Position numbers and translations under genes: made by a program. Below the pieces are notes generated by a model that worked only from the letters and a program-made list of their open reading frames with translations, had not been told where the DNA came from and searched no databases. DNA of 64,000 nucleotides from Streptomyces sp. NBC_01754 (GTDB taxonomy: Bacteria > Actinomycetota > Actinomycetes > Streptomycetales > Streptomycetaceae): positions 5,270,001-5,334,000 of the forward strand of contig NZ_CP109132.1 of assembly GCF_035918015.1 (NCBI RefSeq). Direction: 5' to 3'. Each line of letters opens with the position of its first letter. Positions within the stretch are counted from its first letter, which is position 1. Positions 37,023 through 45,649 of this stretch are shown here, in pieces.

Positions 37023-37654
37023 CAGACGTCACCCCCGAGGGTGTTGCGCTCGCTCGGCTGTACGTAGACGACGCCGTCGCCCTCGAAGCGGATCTGGAAC
37101 GCCTCGCCCGACCCCTCGCCCATGAACGTCCGGAAGTTGACCCCGGACTGGAACTGCTGCCGCAGGGAGCCCTGGTGGGCGATGTAGGCCCCCGGGTCCA
37201 CCTGGAGCGGGTACTGGGGGGTCACCCGGAGTGCCACGGCCGAGCCGTCCGACATGATGGCGGCCTGGCCGGTGCCCTCGACGGTGGTGGTGAACAGGCC
37301 GTTGCCGCTCGCCCCGCCGCGCAGCCCGGTGAAGGCGGTCCCGGTGCGCAGCGCGGCATCGGTGACCAGCAGGTTGCTCGCCTCGACGTACAGTTTGTCG
37401 CCGTGCAGCGAGACGAGGCTGATCTCGCTCGCGCGGTCGGCGAAGTAGCAGGTGCCCTTGCCCTGTACCTGCATCACTTCCATCTGCTCGCCGGTCAGCC
37501 GGCGGGTCACCATGCCCCGTATCCCGTCGCCGCCGCCCGTCATCTTCTTGAAGGTCATCCGCCCGTCGTACGCGACCATCGAGCCGTTCTTCGCCTTGAC
37601 GGCATCGCCCGTCAGATCGACGGCGAGCGTCTTGCTTCCCTGGAGCCGGAACAT
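37022..37654 (-). CDS. AIM24 family protein (first of three)
   Basis: A 210-residue protein starting MFRLQGSKTLAVDLTGDAVKAKNGSMVAYDG, with the family pattern GNGLFTTTVEGTGQAAIMSDG and FQIRFEGDGVVYVQPSERN. ATG 37654 fits where homology begins; GTG 37660 is an alternative. No strong ribosome binding site is visible. It is the promoter-proximal gene of the three-gene operon. Confidence 0.9.
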   Translation of the reverse strand: MFRLQGSKTLAVDLTGDAVKAKNGSMVAYDGRMTFKKMTGGGDGIRGMVTRRLTGEQMEVMQVQGKGTCYFADRASEISLVSLHGDKLYVEASNLLVTDAALRTGTAFTGLRGGASGNGLFTTTVEGTGQAAIMSDGSAVALRVTPQYPLQVDPGAYIAHQGSLRQQFQSGVNFRTFMGEGSGEAFQIRFEGDGVVYVQPSERNTLGGDV

Positions 37655-37876
37655 CGCCACGGTGCGACGGTATCCCCCGGAGCCGCCGCGAGGACAGGCC
37701 CCAGGAACGGATCCGTACCCCGGTTCGTCCCGGACGCGGCCCTGGAACGCGCCGGTACACGCCACGCTGGCCCCACCGGGACCCGCTGCCGTCCAAGGCG
37801 TGGACCGATGCCACAATGGGCGTGCTTGTGCCCGCGTTCACAAGCTGTTCCGCCCCCTCCCACCGAAGGTGCCCTC

Positions 37877-38227
37877 GTGGACATCAAGACCGCTTCCGCC
37901 CTGCACCGGCTGCGCCTCATCTCGCTTCCCGAGGCGCTCTCCTTCCCGGCGCTGATCATCTTTGGCTCGGTGCTCAGCCGGGTCTCGGACATCGACTTCC
38001 TGATGATGCCGCTCGGCGCGCTGCACGGCATCCTCTTCACGGTCTACGCCGTGTTCCTGCTGGACGTGTGGGTCAAGGCCAAGTGGTCCCTGAAGCGCGT
38101 CGCCCTGTTCTTCTTCCTCGCGGTGATCCCCTTCGGCGGGCTGTACGGCGAGAAGCTCCTCAAGCGGTACGAGGCCGACGGCGTCATCGCCGCCCGCGCC
38201 CGCACCGAGGGCACGGTGAACGTGTGA
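37877..38227 (+). CDS. DUF3817 integral membrane protein
   Basis: A 116-residue protein with about three membrane segments and the DUF3817 pattern (RLRLISLPEALSFPALI, GALHGILFTVYAVFLLDVWVKAKWS, VIPFGGLYGEKLLKR). GTG 37877 has GAAGGTG upstream. A second DUF3817 gene lies at 45650-45982 on the far side of the RiPP operon. Function unknown. Confidence 0.9.
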   Translation: MDIKTASALHRLRLISLPEALSFPALIIFGSVLSRVSDIDFLMMPLGALHGILFTVYAVFLLDVWVKAKWSLKRVALFFFLAVIPFGGLYGEKLLKRYEADGVIAARARTEGTVNV

Positions 38228-38317
38228 TCGTCGCCTTCCGCGCCGGTCCGCCGGGCGCCGGCGCGTAGGCCGCCGACGCCCGGAGCGCCGTGCGCGCGCC
38301 CGGGCCGCCCGCCGGGA

Positions 38318-39004
38318 TCAGATCGCCATGGCCTCCTGGACCCAGCGGTTGACCCGGTAGGGCACCCACCACATCAGGCCGCCCACCGGAAGGACCAGGC
38401 GTTCCTCCTGGAACTCCGCGAGCGCGTCCTCGGGCAGGGCGGTCGCGGGGGCACCGTGGGACAGCAGCTCGATGGCCTCCTGGTAGTGCGGCTCGTCGGC
38501 GGTGAAGCGTCGCAGACCGCCCCAGCGGCGGTCCCGGATCTGGACGAAACCCGGTCCCTGGCGCCACAGGCACTTGCCGAGGTAGTGCCCGTCACGCCAG
38601 CCGCCCAGGACCTCCGAGGGCTTCCCCGGGCCGTCGATCCGGCGCGGCGGCTGGAGGTGGTTCAGGACCTGACAGGTGTCGGTGTCCGCCCCGTCCAGCC
38701 GAAGGTCCCAGTCGACGAGGACGGCGCGTGCCGTCAGATCCCTGACGAGGCTCAGACGTCTGACGGTCCGGGCCGCGGCGGCGGGGGTGCCGGTGTCCGT
38801 GAGGTCCACGGCCCCCGCCAGGCGCACCTGCCGCGCCCCCTGCTCCCACAGCCGGTCGCAGGCCTCGGCCACGGGGCCGGTGAGTTCGAGGTCGCCCAGG
38901 GACATGCCGGGCAGGGAGCACGCCGCCGCGTCGTAGTCGCGCCACGCGGAGACCGCGAGGGACTCGTCGGGGACGGAGCGGGCCGGAGTAGCGGTGGTGC
39001 TCAT
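38318..39004 (-). CDS. DUF5825 family protein of the RiPP operon
   Basis: A 228-residue soluble protein without membrane segments or recognisable catalytic motif. It matches my recollection of DUF5825 proteins that accompany radical SAM peptide C-methyltransferases. ATG 39004 follows CCAGGAGGACC and lies 35 bases after the radical SAM gene, so the two are co-transcribed. Notable segments are GARQVRLAGAVDLTDTGTPAAAARTVRRLS and PRRIDGPGKPSEVLGGWRDGHYLGKCLWRQGPGFVQIRDRR. The role is unknown; a helper in peptide recognition or processing is a guess. Confidence 0.75.
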   Translation of the reverse strand: MSTTATPARSVPDESLAVSAWRDYDAAACSLPGMSLGDLELTGPVAEACDRLWEQGARQVRLAGAVDLTDTGTPAAAARTVRRLSLVRDLTARAVLVDWDLRLDGADTDTCQVLNHLQPPRRIDGPGKPSEVLGGWRDGHYLGKCLWRQGPGFVQIRDRRWGGLRRFTADEPHYQEAIELLSHGAPATALPEDALAEFQEERLVLPVGGLMWWVPYRVNRWVQEAMAI

Positions 39005-39039
39005 CGATGCGGTCCTCCTGGGTGCGTCGGGGGTGGTCG

Positions 39040-40989
39040 TCAGACGGTGAGTTCCTCGGGCACGGGGTCCGCCCCGGCGCCGGGACCGTCCTCGACGGCC
39101 AGGTCCCGGCCGTGGGAGTGGCGCATGAAGTCCAGGCGGAGCAGGTCCCCGTTGACCGCCGCGGGGGCGAGGTGCACGTACTGCCCGGCGTCGGTGAAGA
39201 CGAGCCCGAGGCCGACCCACCGCAGGAGCAGTTCGTGCACCCGGTCCTCGTCGAGCGCCTCGCCGGGGACGCGGGCGGCCACCTTGCGGGTGAGCGCCTG
39301 CGGGGTGTGCGGCTGGTCCAGGAGCCGGAAGAGCGCGATCTCGTACGGGTCGGTCAGCTGCATCGTCCGCCAGGCGAACGCCCGGCGTCTGCTGACCAGG
39401 ACGATGCGGTCCCCGAGGTCCGTCATGGTGAGCCTGGCGCCGGCGTGGTGCTTCTTCCAGGCGCCGAGGGCGTCGTTGAGCGCGGTGACGGTCGCCTCGC
39501 CGATCCCGCGCTCCGGTGCCTCGAAGACGTACGCGAGGTCGTGCAGTTCCTCCTCGGGGAGGTCGTAGGTGAAGCGGTAGTGCACTTCGGGGCGCAGCCC
39601 GGAGAAGCCCAGCTCCGGACGGTTGAAGTAGGGACTGAAGCGCTCGATGGCGATGCGTGCCGAGAGGTCCACCGGGGGGTTGAGGTGTTCCAGGGCCGGT
39701 AGCTGGGCGATGACGGGGTCGTAGTCCTCGGCGGTCTCGCCGGGGAAGCCGTGCAGGTAGTTCCAGGACACCGACAGCCCGGTCTCCGCGCCGTCGCGGA
39801 GCATGCGCACGTTCTGGCAGCCGCTGACCCCCTTGTCCATCAGGTCGAGGACCCGGCTGTTGAGGCTCTCGATGCCCGGCTGTACGTAGATCAGACCGGC
39901 CTCGGAGAGCGTACGGAGCTGGGAGCGGCGCATGTTGGCCTTGATCTCGATGTGCAGGCGCAGGTCGTAGCCGCTGTCGATGATGCGCGGCAGCACGGTG
40001 GAGAGGTAGCCCATGTCGAGGATGTTGTCGACGACGTACATGTCCAGCACCCGGTGGCGGCGGGCGAGGTCCATGATCTCCTCGTAGAACACGTCCGGGC
40101 TCTTGCTGCGGAACTGCATGAAGGATCCGTTGAGCCCGCAGAACGTGCAGTGGTGCTTCTCGCCCCACCAGCAGCCCCGGGCCCCCTCGACGACGAGTTT
40201 GGGCTCGACCCAGTTGCGCGCCACGGATGACGCCAGCCGCTCGAAGTAGCCGCTGTAGTCGGGCGGCAGGATCGTGGCCGGCGGCAGCGGGCTGGTGGCC
40301 ATGGGGTTCACGACGCTCCGGCCCTGCGCGTCACGGTGGCACAACCCGGCGATCGTGGAGAGGTCGGTGGTCCCGTCGGCGAGGGCGGTCAGCAGGCCCG
40401 GGAAGGCGGCCTCCCCCTCGCCGCGGATCACATGGTCGACGAACGGGAAGGTGCGGTGTACGGCCGCTCCCTGTTCGGCGTCGCAGTTGGCGCCGCCCAT
40501 GACGGTCACGATGTGCGGGGCGAGCCGCTTCACGTGCCGGGCGGCGGCCACGGCCGCGGTGTTCTGCTGGAAGGTGGAGGTGAATCCGACGACGTCGGGT
40601 GCGTACTCCACGATTCGACGGGCGATCAGGTCGACGAATTCCGGTACCTGGCGGTGGAGTTCCTTGGTCATCCGCATACGGGACGCGCGCAGCTTGCCCG
40701 TCATGGCGGCGGTGAACTCCTCCTCCCGCCAGGCCGGGTCGTCGTAGAGGGCGGAGGAGAAGACCCAGTCGCCGCATCCCAGGAAGTAGGAGGACAGCGC
40801 GTAGTACTCGTAGTCCTCCGCGGTGAACTCGGTACGGCGGGTGATCCAGTCGGTGAACTCGAGATTGGCGTGCAGGACCTCGGCGCCGGCGCCCGGCACG
40901 TGTTCGTCCACACTGCGCTTGAGTATTCCCAGCGCCAACGAGGGAAGGTCGATCGGCGACCAGGGCATGTTGACGAGCAGTACGCGCAT
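39040..40989 (-). CDS. B12-dependent radical SAM peptide C-methyltransferase
   Basis: A 649-residue enzyme of the RiPP-maturation radical SAM type (the TIGR03975 pattern as I recall it). The N-terminal domain (about 1-210) is cobalamin-binding-like, with MRVLLVNMPWSPIDLPSLALGILKR and VGFTSTFQQN...VMGGANCDAEQG. The radical SAM core carries C273-x7-C281-x2-C284 (GCWWGEKHHCTFCG), binding the 4Fe-4S cluster. The C-terminal 100 residues look like a winged-helix recognition element. It should C-methylate unactivated carbons of the precursor encoded directly upstream. ATG 40989 has GAGGAA upstream; the frame continues to 41010 without support. Confidence 0.9.
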   Translation of the reverse strand: MRVLLVNMPWSPIDLPSLALGILKRSVDEHVPGAGAEVLHANLEFTDWITRRTEFTAEDYEYYALSSYFLGCGDWVFSSALYDDPAWREEEFTAAMTGKLRASRMRMTKELHRQVPEFVDLIARRIVEYAPDVVGFTSTFQQNTAAVAAARHVKRLAPHIVTVMGGANCDAEQGAAVHRTFPFVDHVIRGEGEAAFPGLLTALADGTTDLSTIAGLCHRDAQGRSVVNPMATSPLPPATILPPDYSGYFERLASSVARNWVEPKLVVEGARGCWWGEKHHCTFCGLNGSFMQFRSKSPDVFYEEIMDLARRHRVLDMYVVDNILDMGYLSTVLPRIIDSGYDLRLHIEIKANMRRSQLRTLSEAGLIYVQPGIESLNSRVLDLMDKGVSGCQNVRMLRDGAETGLSVSWNYLHGFPGETAEDYDPVIAQLPALEHLNPPVDLSARIAIERFSPYFNRPELGFSGLRPEVHYRFTYDLPEEELHDLAYVFEAPERGIGEATVTALNDALGAWKKHHAGARLTMTDLGDRIVLVSRRRAFAWRTMQLTDPYEIALFRLLDQPHTPQALTRKVAARVPGEALDEDRVHELLLRWVGLGLVFTDAGQYVHLAPAAVNGDLLRLDFMRHSHGRDLAVEDGPGAGADPVPEELTV

Positions 40990-41100
40990 GTGTCGGTTCC
41001 TCTTGGGCAAGGGGCGGAAGTCCGCCCGAGGGCGGACTTCCGGCCGTGGGCACGGGCGACGGCCGGCCCGGCAGCACGTGCCGCCGGGCCGGCCGGTGGA

Positions 41101-41220
41101 TCAGTCCTCTTCGCCGTCCTCGGCGGTACGGAACGGGACGGTGATCGTGATGCCGATGCCCGGCTTCCGGTTCTCCTCGTCACCCGCGAGCGGGTCGTTG
41201 TGGATGATGTCCTTCTGCAT
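41101..41220 (-). CDS. RiPP precursor peptide, 39 residues
   Basis: A short gene too small for routine calling. ATG 41220 follows GGAGAGGAGAACC at ideal distance, and the frame runs 39 codons to TGA 41101. The N-terminal half (MQKDIIHNDPLAGDEEN) is charged and leader-like. The C-terminal half holds GIGITITVPF, rich in Ile, Thr and Val, followed by an acidic tail ending EDGEED. Beta-branched residues are typical substrates for B12 radical SAM C-methylation. Its first 41 bases overlap, in another frame, the 3' end of the S9 peptidase gene, and the methyltransferase follows after 111 bases. The position between protease and methyltransferase supports a precursor; the core boundary is unknown. 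Confidence 0.8.
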   Translation of the reverse strand: MQKDIIHNDPLAGDEENRKPGIGITITVPFRTAEDGEED

Positions 41221-43156
41221 GGCTGGTTCTCCTCTCCATCAGGTGGTGCGGGGTGTCTTCTCCCGCCGCGTCCTGAGTGCGGCCGGAGTCCCCCTTCCGG
41301 TCGGAAGGGGGCGTCTTGGGGACGCGGAGGCGTCCGCGCAGTTCCCGGTCGAGGAAGCCGACGGCGCGGCGCAGCACGGCCACGTGGTCCTCGCCCTCGT
41401 AGCCGTCGTGGCCGCCGTCCAGCCACATCTCCTCGTGGCGCGCACCGGCTGTGCGCAGCGCGTCGAGGTAGCCGCGCACCTGGCCGGGTGGGCACTTGGC
41501 GTCGTGGCCGGCGGCGACCACCAGCAGGGGGTCCGCGACCCGGTCGGCGTAGCTGATCGGTGAGTTGCGCGCATAGCGTTCGGGCACGGTGGCGGGCGTG
41601 CCGCCGAAGAGCCGCTCGTCCAGGGCACGCAGGGCGGGCGTGGTGGTGCGGTGGGCGGCGACGCAGTCGGCGACGGGCTTGACCGCGACGCCCGCCTGCC
41701 AGAGGCCGGGGGACGTGCCGAGCGCGAGCAGGACCAGGTAGCCGCCCCAGGAGACCCCCCACAGCCCGGTGGCGTCCGCGCGTACCAGCCCCCGGCCCAC
41801 CAGGTCGGCGCGGACGGCGGCCAGGTCGTCGGTCTGGGCGAGGCCCACGTCGCCGCCGGGCTCCCGCCGCCAGCGCGGTCCGTAACCGGTGGATCCGCGG
41901 TAGTTGACCCGGGCGACGGCGAAGCCGGAGGCCACCAGGGAGTGCACGATCCCGTCGTAGGCGTCGCGGTCGTGGTCGGTGGGCCCGCCGTGCACCAGGA
42001 AGACGGCGGGCACCGGGCCGGAGCGGCCCTCCGGGAGGCTGAGCAGGGTGTGCACCGGCCCGCCCCGACCGGTGGTCCACAGGTCCCGGTGCTCGCCCGG
42101 CACCTGTCCGGGGATGGTGCCGAGCGGAGGCAGGGCGGTGCCCGCGGTGGAGTACATGCGGGGCGGGTGGGCCGTGTCCGTCCACAGGACATGGACGTCG
42201 TCGTCACGTCGGGGAGCGGCGTCGAGCAGGCTGCCCGGTGGGGTCGGCACCTTCACCAGGGTCCGGTCGGTGAGCCCCGCGCGGTACAGGAGGCTGCGGC
42301 CGTGCCGGTCCTGACGGATCAGCACGTCGCGGCCGTCCGGGTACCAGCAAGCGGTGATCTCGGTCCCGAACGCGCACCAGGGGTGCGTGCGGAGTCCGCC
42401 ACCGGGTGTCCAGCAGGCCGGCAGGTAGTGGTCGTCGGTCTCCTGCACGAGCAGCAGCTCGTCCGTGCCGTCCCGCCGTACGGGAGCGAAGCCCAGGGCC
42501 CAGAGCCGGTGGTGCTCCCCGGACAGGACGGCGGTGACCTCGCCGTCCGAGGACAGCACCGTCACCGCGTGGGCGGAGCCGGCGGGACCGCCGAGCGCCA
42601 GCAGGCCGGCGGAGGGGGTGGTCCCGCGGAGCGTGGCGGACCCGTCGACGCGCGTCACCTCGCGTGCGGGGCCGCCGCGCACTCCCGTGTACACCGTGGT
42701 GGACCGGGGCCCGCCGACGCCCATCACGACGGTGGCGTCGTCGCCGACGGCCAGTCCCCGTGGCATGCCGCGGGGGACACCGGTCAGGCCGGGGCGGTCG
42801 GGTCCGCCGTCGAAGGGCTGGAAGAACCAGTGGCCCGCGCCGTGCGCGTCCTCATCGAACCACCAGACGTGCGCGGCGGGGTCCACCGCCCCGTGGGCGG
42901 TGCCCTGCGGACGACAGGTGACCTGCCGGGCGCGGCGGGCCGACGCGTCCCAGGTGAATATCTGGCACCGGCCGTCCGCGTCGGCGGTGAAGGCCATCCG
43001 GTCCGGGTCGCCTCCGCACACCTGGGGCAGGGCGTTGTGGTAGACGTGGAAACGCGCGGGGGAACCGTCCGCCGCCGTCCCGCCGCTCCCGGCGCCACCG
43101 GTTCCGTCGTGACCGGCCGCGCGGACCGCAACCGAGGGGCGGTGGGGCCCGGTCAC
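41180..43156 (-). CDS. S9 family (prolyl oligopeptidase-like) peptidase of the RiPP operon
   Basis: A 658-residue serine peptidase. A beta-propeller-like N-terminal part (about 1-380, with WFFQPFDGGPDRPGL-type repeats) precedes an alpha/beta hydrolase domain. The triad is readable: Ser469 in GVSWGGY, Asp552 in AGHDAKCPP, His583 in DGGHDGYEG. The GTG start at 43156 overlaps the stop of the MFS gene by 4 bases (GTGA). There is no signal peptide, so it acts inside the cell, presumably removing the leader or trimming the modified peptide. Its 3' end overlaps the precursor gene by 41 bases. The frame is open far upstream, but that part is a shadow of the MFS gene. Confidence 0.88.
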   Translation of the reverse strand: MTGPHRPSVAVRAAGHDGTGGAGSGGTAADGSPARFHVYHNALPQVCGGDPDRMAFTADADGRCQIFTWDASARRARQVTCRPQGTAHGAVDPAAHVWWFDEDAHGAGHWFFQPFDGGPDRPGLTGVPRGMPRGLAVGDDATVVMGVGGPRSTTVYTGVRGGPAREVTRVDGSATLRGTTPSAGLLALGGPAGSAHAVTVLSSDGEVTAVLSGEHHRLWALGFAPVRRDGTDELLLVQETDDHYLPACWTPGGGLRTHPWCAFGTEITACWYPDGRDVLIRQDRHGRSLLYRAGLTDRTLVKVPTPPGSLLDAAPRRDDDVHVLWTDTAHPPRMYSTAGTALPPLGTIPGQVPGEHRDLWTTGRGGPVHTLLSLPEGRSGPVPAVFLVHGGPTDHDRDAYDGIVHSLVASGFAVARVNYRGSTGYGPRWRREPGGDVGLAQTDDLAAVRADLVGRGLVRADATGLWGVSWGGYLVLLALGTSPGLWQAGVAVKPVADCVAAHRTTTPALRALDERLFGGTPATVPERYARNSPISYADRVADPLLVVAAGHDAKCPPGQVRGYLDALRTAGARHEEMWLDGGHDGYEGEDHVAVLRRAVGFLDRELRGRLRVPKTPPSDRKGDSGRTQDAAGEDTPHHLMERRTSHAEGHHPQRPARG

Positions 43157-44589
43157 GCCGCACGTCCCGGGGCCAGGGAACGGCCGGCCTTCGCCGTCGT
43201 CCAGCAGGCGAGTACGGCCAGCAGCACGGCGCACCCCCCGGTGGGGACGGCGGCTCCGGCCGGGGCGGCGAGCAGCCCGGCCAGCGCCGGGGCAAGAGCG
43301 GCGGCCCCGCCCGCCGCGGTCGCCAGGACCGCTCCCGCGCGGGCCTGGAGGTGTCGGGGCGTCGCCTGGATCGCCCGGCTCTGCAGGATGACCGTCGCGA
43401 GCGGCATGATCAGGCAGAACGCCGCGAACAGGGCGCCGTAGGCCCACGGTCCGGTGGCGGCGGCCAGCCCGGCCGCGAGGGGGACCATGAGCCAGGACAC
43501 CGAGACGAGCGCCCGGCCCGGACGGACGCGGCGGGCGAGACGGGGCGCGGTCAGTGAGCCGAGGAGTCCGGCGGCGCCGGAGGCGGCCAGCACCAGCCCC
43601 ATCGGCGCGGCTCGGTGCCCACCCTCCTGGAGTGTGAACACGGCGCCGTAGTACAGGGCGGTCAGGACCCCGCTGACGGTGGTGGTCCACACCAGGACCA
43701 GCCGTAACAGCGCCGAGTCGCGCACCAGCGTGTACCCGGCGGCGATCCCCGCCACGAGGGCCCGGGGGTGTGCGCCGGCGCGGGCGGACCCGGCGGACGG
43801 GCCGGGGACGCCGGGACGGTCCCGGACGTGGTCCCCCGGTGCCGCGAGGTCCGCGCGGATCGCCCGTACGCACACGGCGGCGACCGCGTACGACAAGGCG
43901 TCCACCACGAAGGGGAGGAAGCGCGAGACCTGGAAGAGCGCTCCGCCCAGGGCGGGGCCGAGGACCAGGGCCCCCTGACCGCCCGCCTCCAGTCCCGCCA
44001 CCACCCGGGGGACGTCCGCCGGTGCGGCGATCAGGGCGACGGTTCCCCGGGAGGCCGCCTCGTAGCAGGCGGTGGAGAAACGCTCCACCAGGACCGCGCC
44101 CAGGAGGTGGGGGAGAGCGGGACTGCCGTCGGCGACGGCGAGGGCGACGGAGGCCATGGCCAGCGAGGAGACGACCGCCGACCAGAACATCACCTTCTTG
44201 CGCGCGCCCCGGTCGGCCGGTACGGCGGCCAGAGGCCCCGTCACCAGACCCGCGGCGGTGGAGACACCCGCGATCAGACCGACCACCGCCGGTGAGTGGC
44301 CGAGCCCCAGGAGCAGGAGCGGCAGGACCACCCCGGACGCCTGGGTGCCGAGGGCGTCGGCCGCGTTGGCCGTCCACAGGAGCCGGATGTCCCGGGCCCG
44401 GCGGCCGGGCGGCCCCGGAAGCGGCCGGGGCTCCGGGCCGGAAGGCGCGGTGGACGGCCTGGGATCCGGGCCGGACGGCGGTTTCGAGGGCCCGGCGGCC
44501 GGCCGGTCGTCCGGGGAGGCGGGGCCGGGCGGGGTGTCCGGTGAGACGGACGTGCGCGCCTCCAAGGACGCTCCGAGAGGTCTCTCCAT
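43153..44589 (-). CDS. MFS transporter of the RiPP operon
   Basis: A 478-residue major facilitator with about twelve membrane segments and an unusual, proline-rich cytoplasmic N-terminus (residues 1-62, PSGPDPRPSTAPSGPEPRP). The loop 2-3 motif is PLAAVPADRGARKKVMFW. It belongs to the enterobactin-exporter-like MFS group and is the first gene of the five-gene operon, so it is the likely exporter of the mature peptide or an immunity factor. ATG 44589 has GGAGGTGAAG upstream. The gap to the next divergent gene is 494 bases. Confidence 0.88.
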   Translation of the reverse strand: MERPLGASLEARTSVSPDTPPGPASPDDRPAAGPSKPPSGPDPRPSTAPSGPEPRPLPGPPGRRARDIRLLWTANAADALGTQASGVVLPLLLLGLGHSPAVVGLIAGVSTAAGLVTGPLAAVPADRGARKKVMFWSAVVSSLAMASVALAVADGSPALPHLLGAVLVERFSTACYEAASRGTVALIAAPADVPRVVAGLEAGGQGALVLGPALGGALFQVSRFLPFVVDALSYAVAAVCVRAIRADLAAPGDHVRDRPGVPGPSAGSARAGAHPRALVAGIAAGYTLVRDSALLRLVLVWTTTVSGVLTALYYGAVFTLQEGGHRAAPMGLVLAASGAAGLLGSLTAPRLARRVRPGRALVSVSWLMVPLAAGLAAATGPWAYGALFAAFCLIMPLATVILQSRAIQATPRHLQARAGAVLATAAGGAAALAPALAGLLAAPAGAAVPTGGCAVLLAVLACWTTAKAGRSLAPGRAA

Positions 44590-45083
44590 GCCGCTTCACC
44601 TCCGCCTTTCGGCAGTCGTGCGCAGGACAGTCACAATCTGACGAAAGTGCGTAGAAGATGTGCGCGAGATGAAGCGGTGGGGAGCCTAGCCACGGCCTCC
44701 GGAGGGCACAAGGACACCGTCGTGGAACGCACGTCCGGAACGGAGGGTTGTCCGGTCCGCACCGCTTCCGCTTCGGGTGTCCGGTGGTGTGCCGCCCCTG
44801 CGGGCGCGGGCCGGACCGGTGGGGGGTCGCGCGGGGAAAGGCCGACGCCGGGGGCCCGCGCCGGGAAGACGCCGCTTCCCGGAGCCGACGGTCCGTCCGG
44901 GCCCGCGCCCCGCGCCGGCGGGCTCGTCGGCGGGAGGTTCCTCCACCCCGCCCATTGGCCGGAAAGTGTGCCCCCGGGGCCTTCCGCCCGCCGCCCGGCC
45001 CGTGAAGACTCTGCGAACAGCCGTCCGATACCGAAAGGCGAGACGGGGCTGACCATCATGTGACCAATGGGTAAGGTCGTGCC
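44590..45083. other. promoter region between RiPP operon and MarR gene
   Basis: A 494-base gap, very GC-rich in the middle, with no supported gene; the open frames in it lack coding character. At the right end CTGACC (45049-45054) and TAAGGT (45072-45077), 17 bases apart, form a good promoter that would start transcription at the MarR GTG codon. The RiPP operon promoter should lie at the left end (about 44600-44690), where the sequence is AT-richer, but I cannot fix the boxes. Confidence 0.6.
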
Positions 45084-45596
45084 GTGCCGAAGCCGCTCAG
45101 CCTCTCCTTCGATCCCATCGCCCGCGCAGGGGAACTCTGGCAGCGGCGCTGGGGGCCGGTGCCCTCCATGGGGGCGATCACCTCGATCATGCGCGCGCAG
45201 CAGATCCTGCTGGCCGAGGTGGACGCGGTGGTCAAACCGTACGGGCTGACCTTCGCCCGGTACGAGGCGCTGGTCCTGCTGACCTTCTCGCAGGCCGGTG
45301 AGCTGCCGATGTCCAAGATCGGCGAACGTCTGATGGTGCATCCCACCTCGGTGACGAACACCGTCGACCGGCTGGTGCGCTCGGGGCTGGTGTCCAAACG
45401 CCCCAACCCCAACGACGGCCGCGGCACCCTCGCCTCCATCACCCGCAAGGGCCGCGAGGTCGTCGAGGCGGCGACCGAGGACCTGATGGCGATGGACTTC
45501 GGGCTCGGGGTGTACGACGACGAGGAGTGCGCCGAGATCTTCGCGATGCTGCGCCCGCTGCGGGTGGCCGCCCAGGACTTCGAGGACGAGCGGTGA
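45084..45596 (+). CDS. MarR family transcriptional regulator
   Basis: A 170-residue regulator with a winged-helix core (MSKIGERLMVHPTSVTNTVDRLVRSGLVSKRPNPNDGRGTLASITRKG). GTG 45084 has a -10 box TAAGGT six bases upstream and no ribosome binding site, indicating a leaderless mRNA. It is divergent from the RiPP operon with nearly 500 bases between, and 53 bases upstream of a DUF3817 gene. It could regulate either. The family is certain; the target is not. Confidence 0.92.
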   Translation: MPKPLSLSFDPIARAGELWQRRWGPVPSMGAITSIMRAQQILLAEVDAVVKPYGLTFARYEALVLLTFSQAGELPMSKIGERLMVHPTSVTNTVDRLVRSGLVSKRPNPNDGRGTLASITRKGREVVEAATEDLMAMDFGLGVYDDEECAEIFAMLRPLRVAAQDFEDER

Positions 45597-45649
45597 ACAG
45601 GGCCGGGGTGCCGCAAGATCGCCCCGGCCGCCCGGTTAGGCTCGATGTC

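Noticed and set aside
43157..44599. Upstream extension of the S9 peptidase frame through the whole MFS gene
   Set aside because: The MFS protein in the other frame is clearly real, and the peptidase has a GTGA-coupled start at 43156; the extension is low-complexity arginine/glycine-rich sequence.
44647..45063. 138-codon plus-strand frame upstream of the MarR gene
   Set aside because: No ribosome binding site, no recognisable family, and it covers the divergent promoter region.
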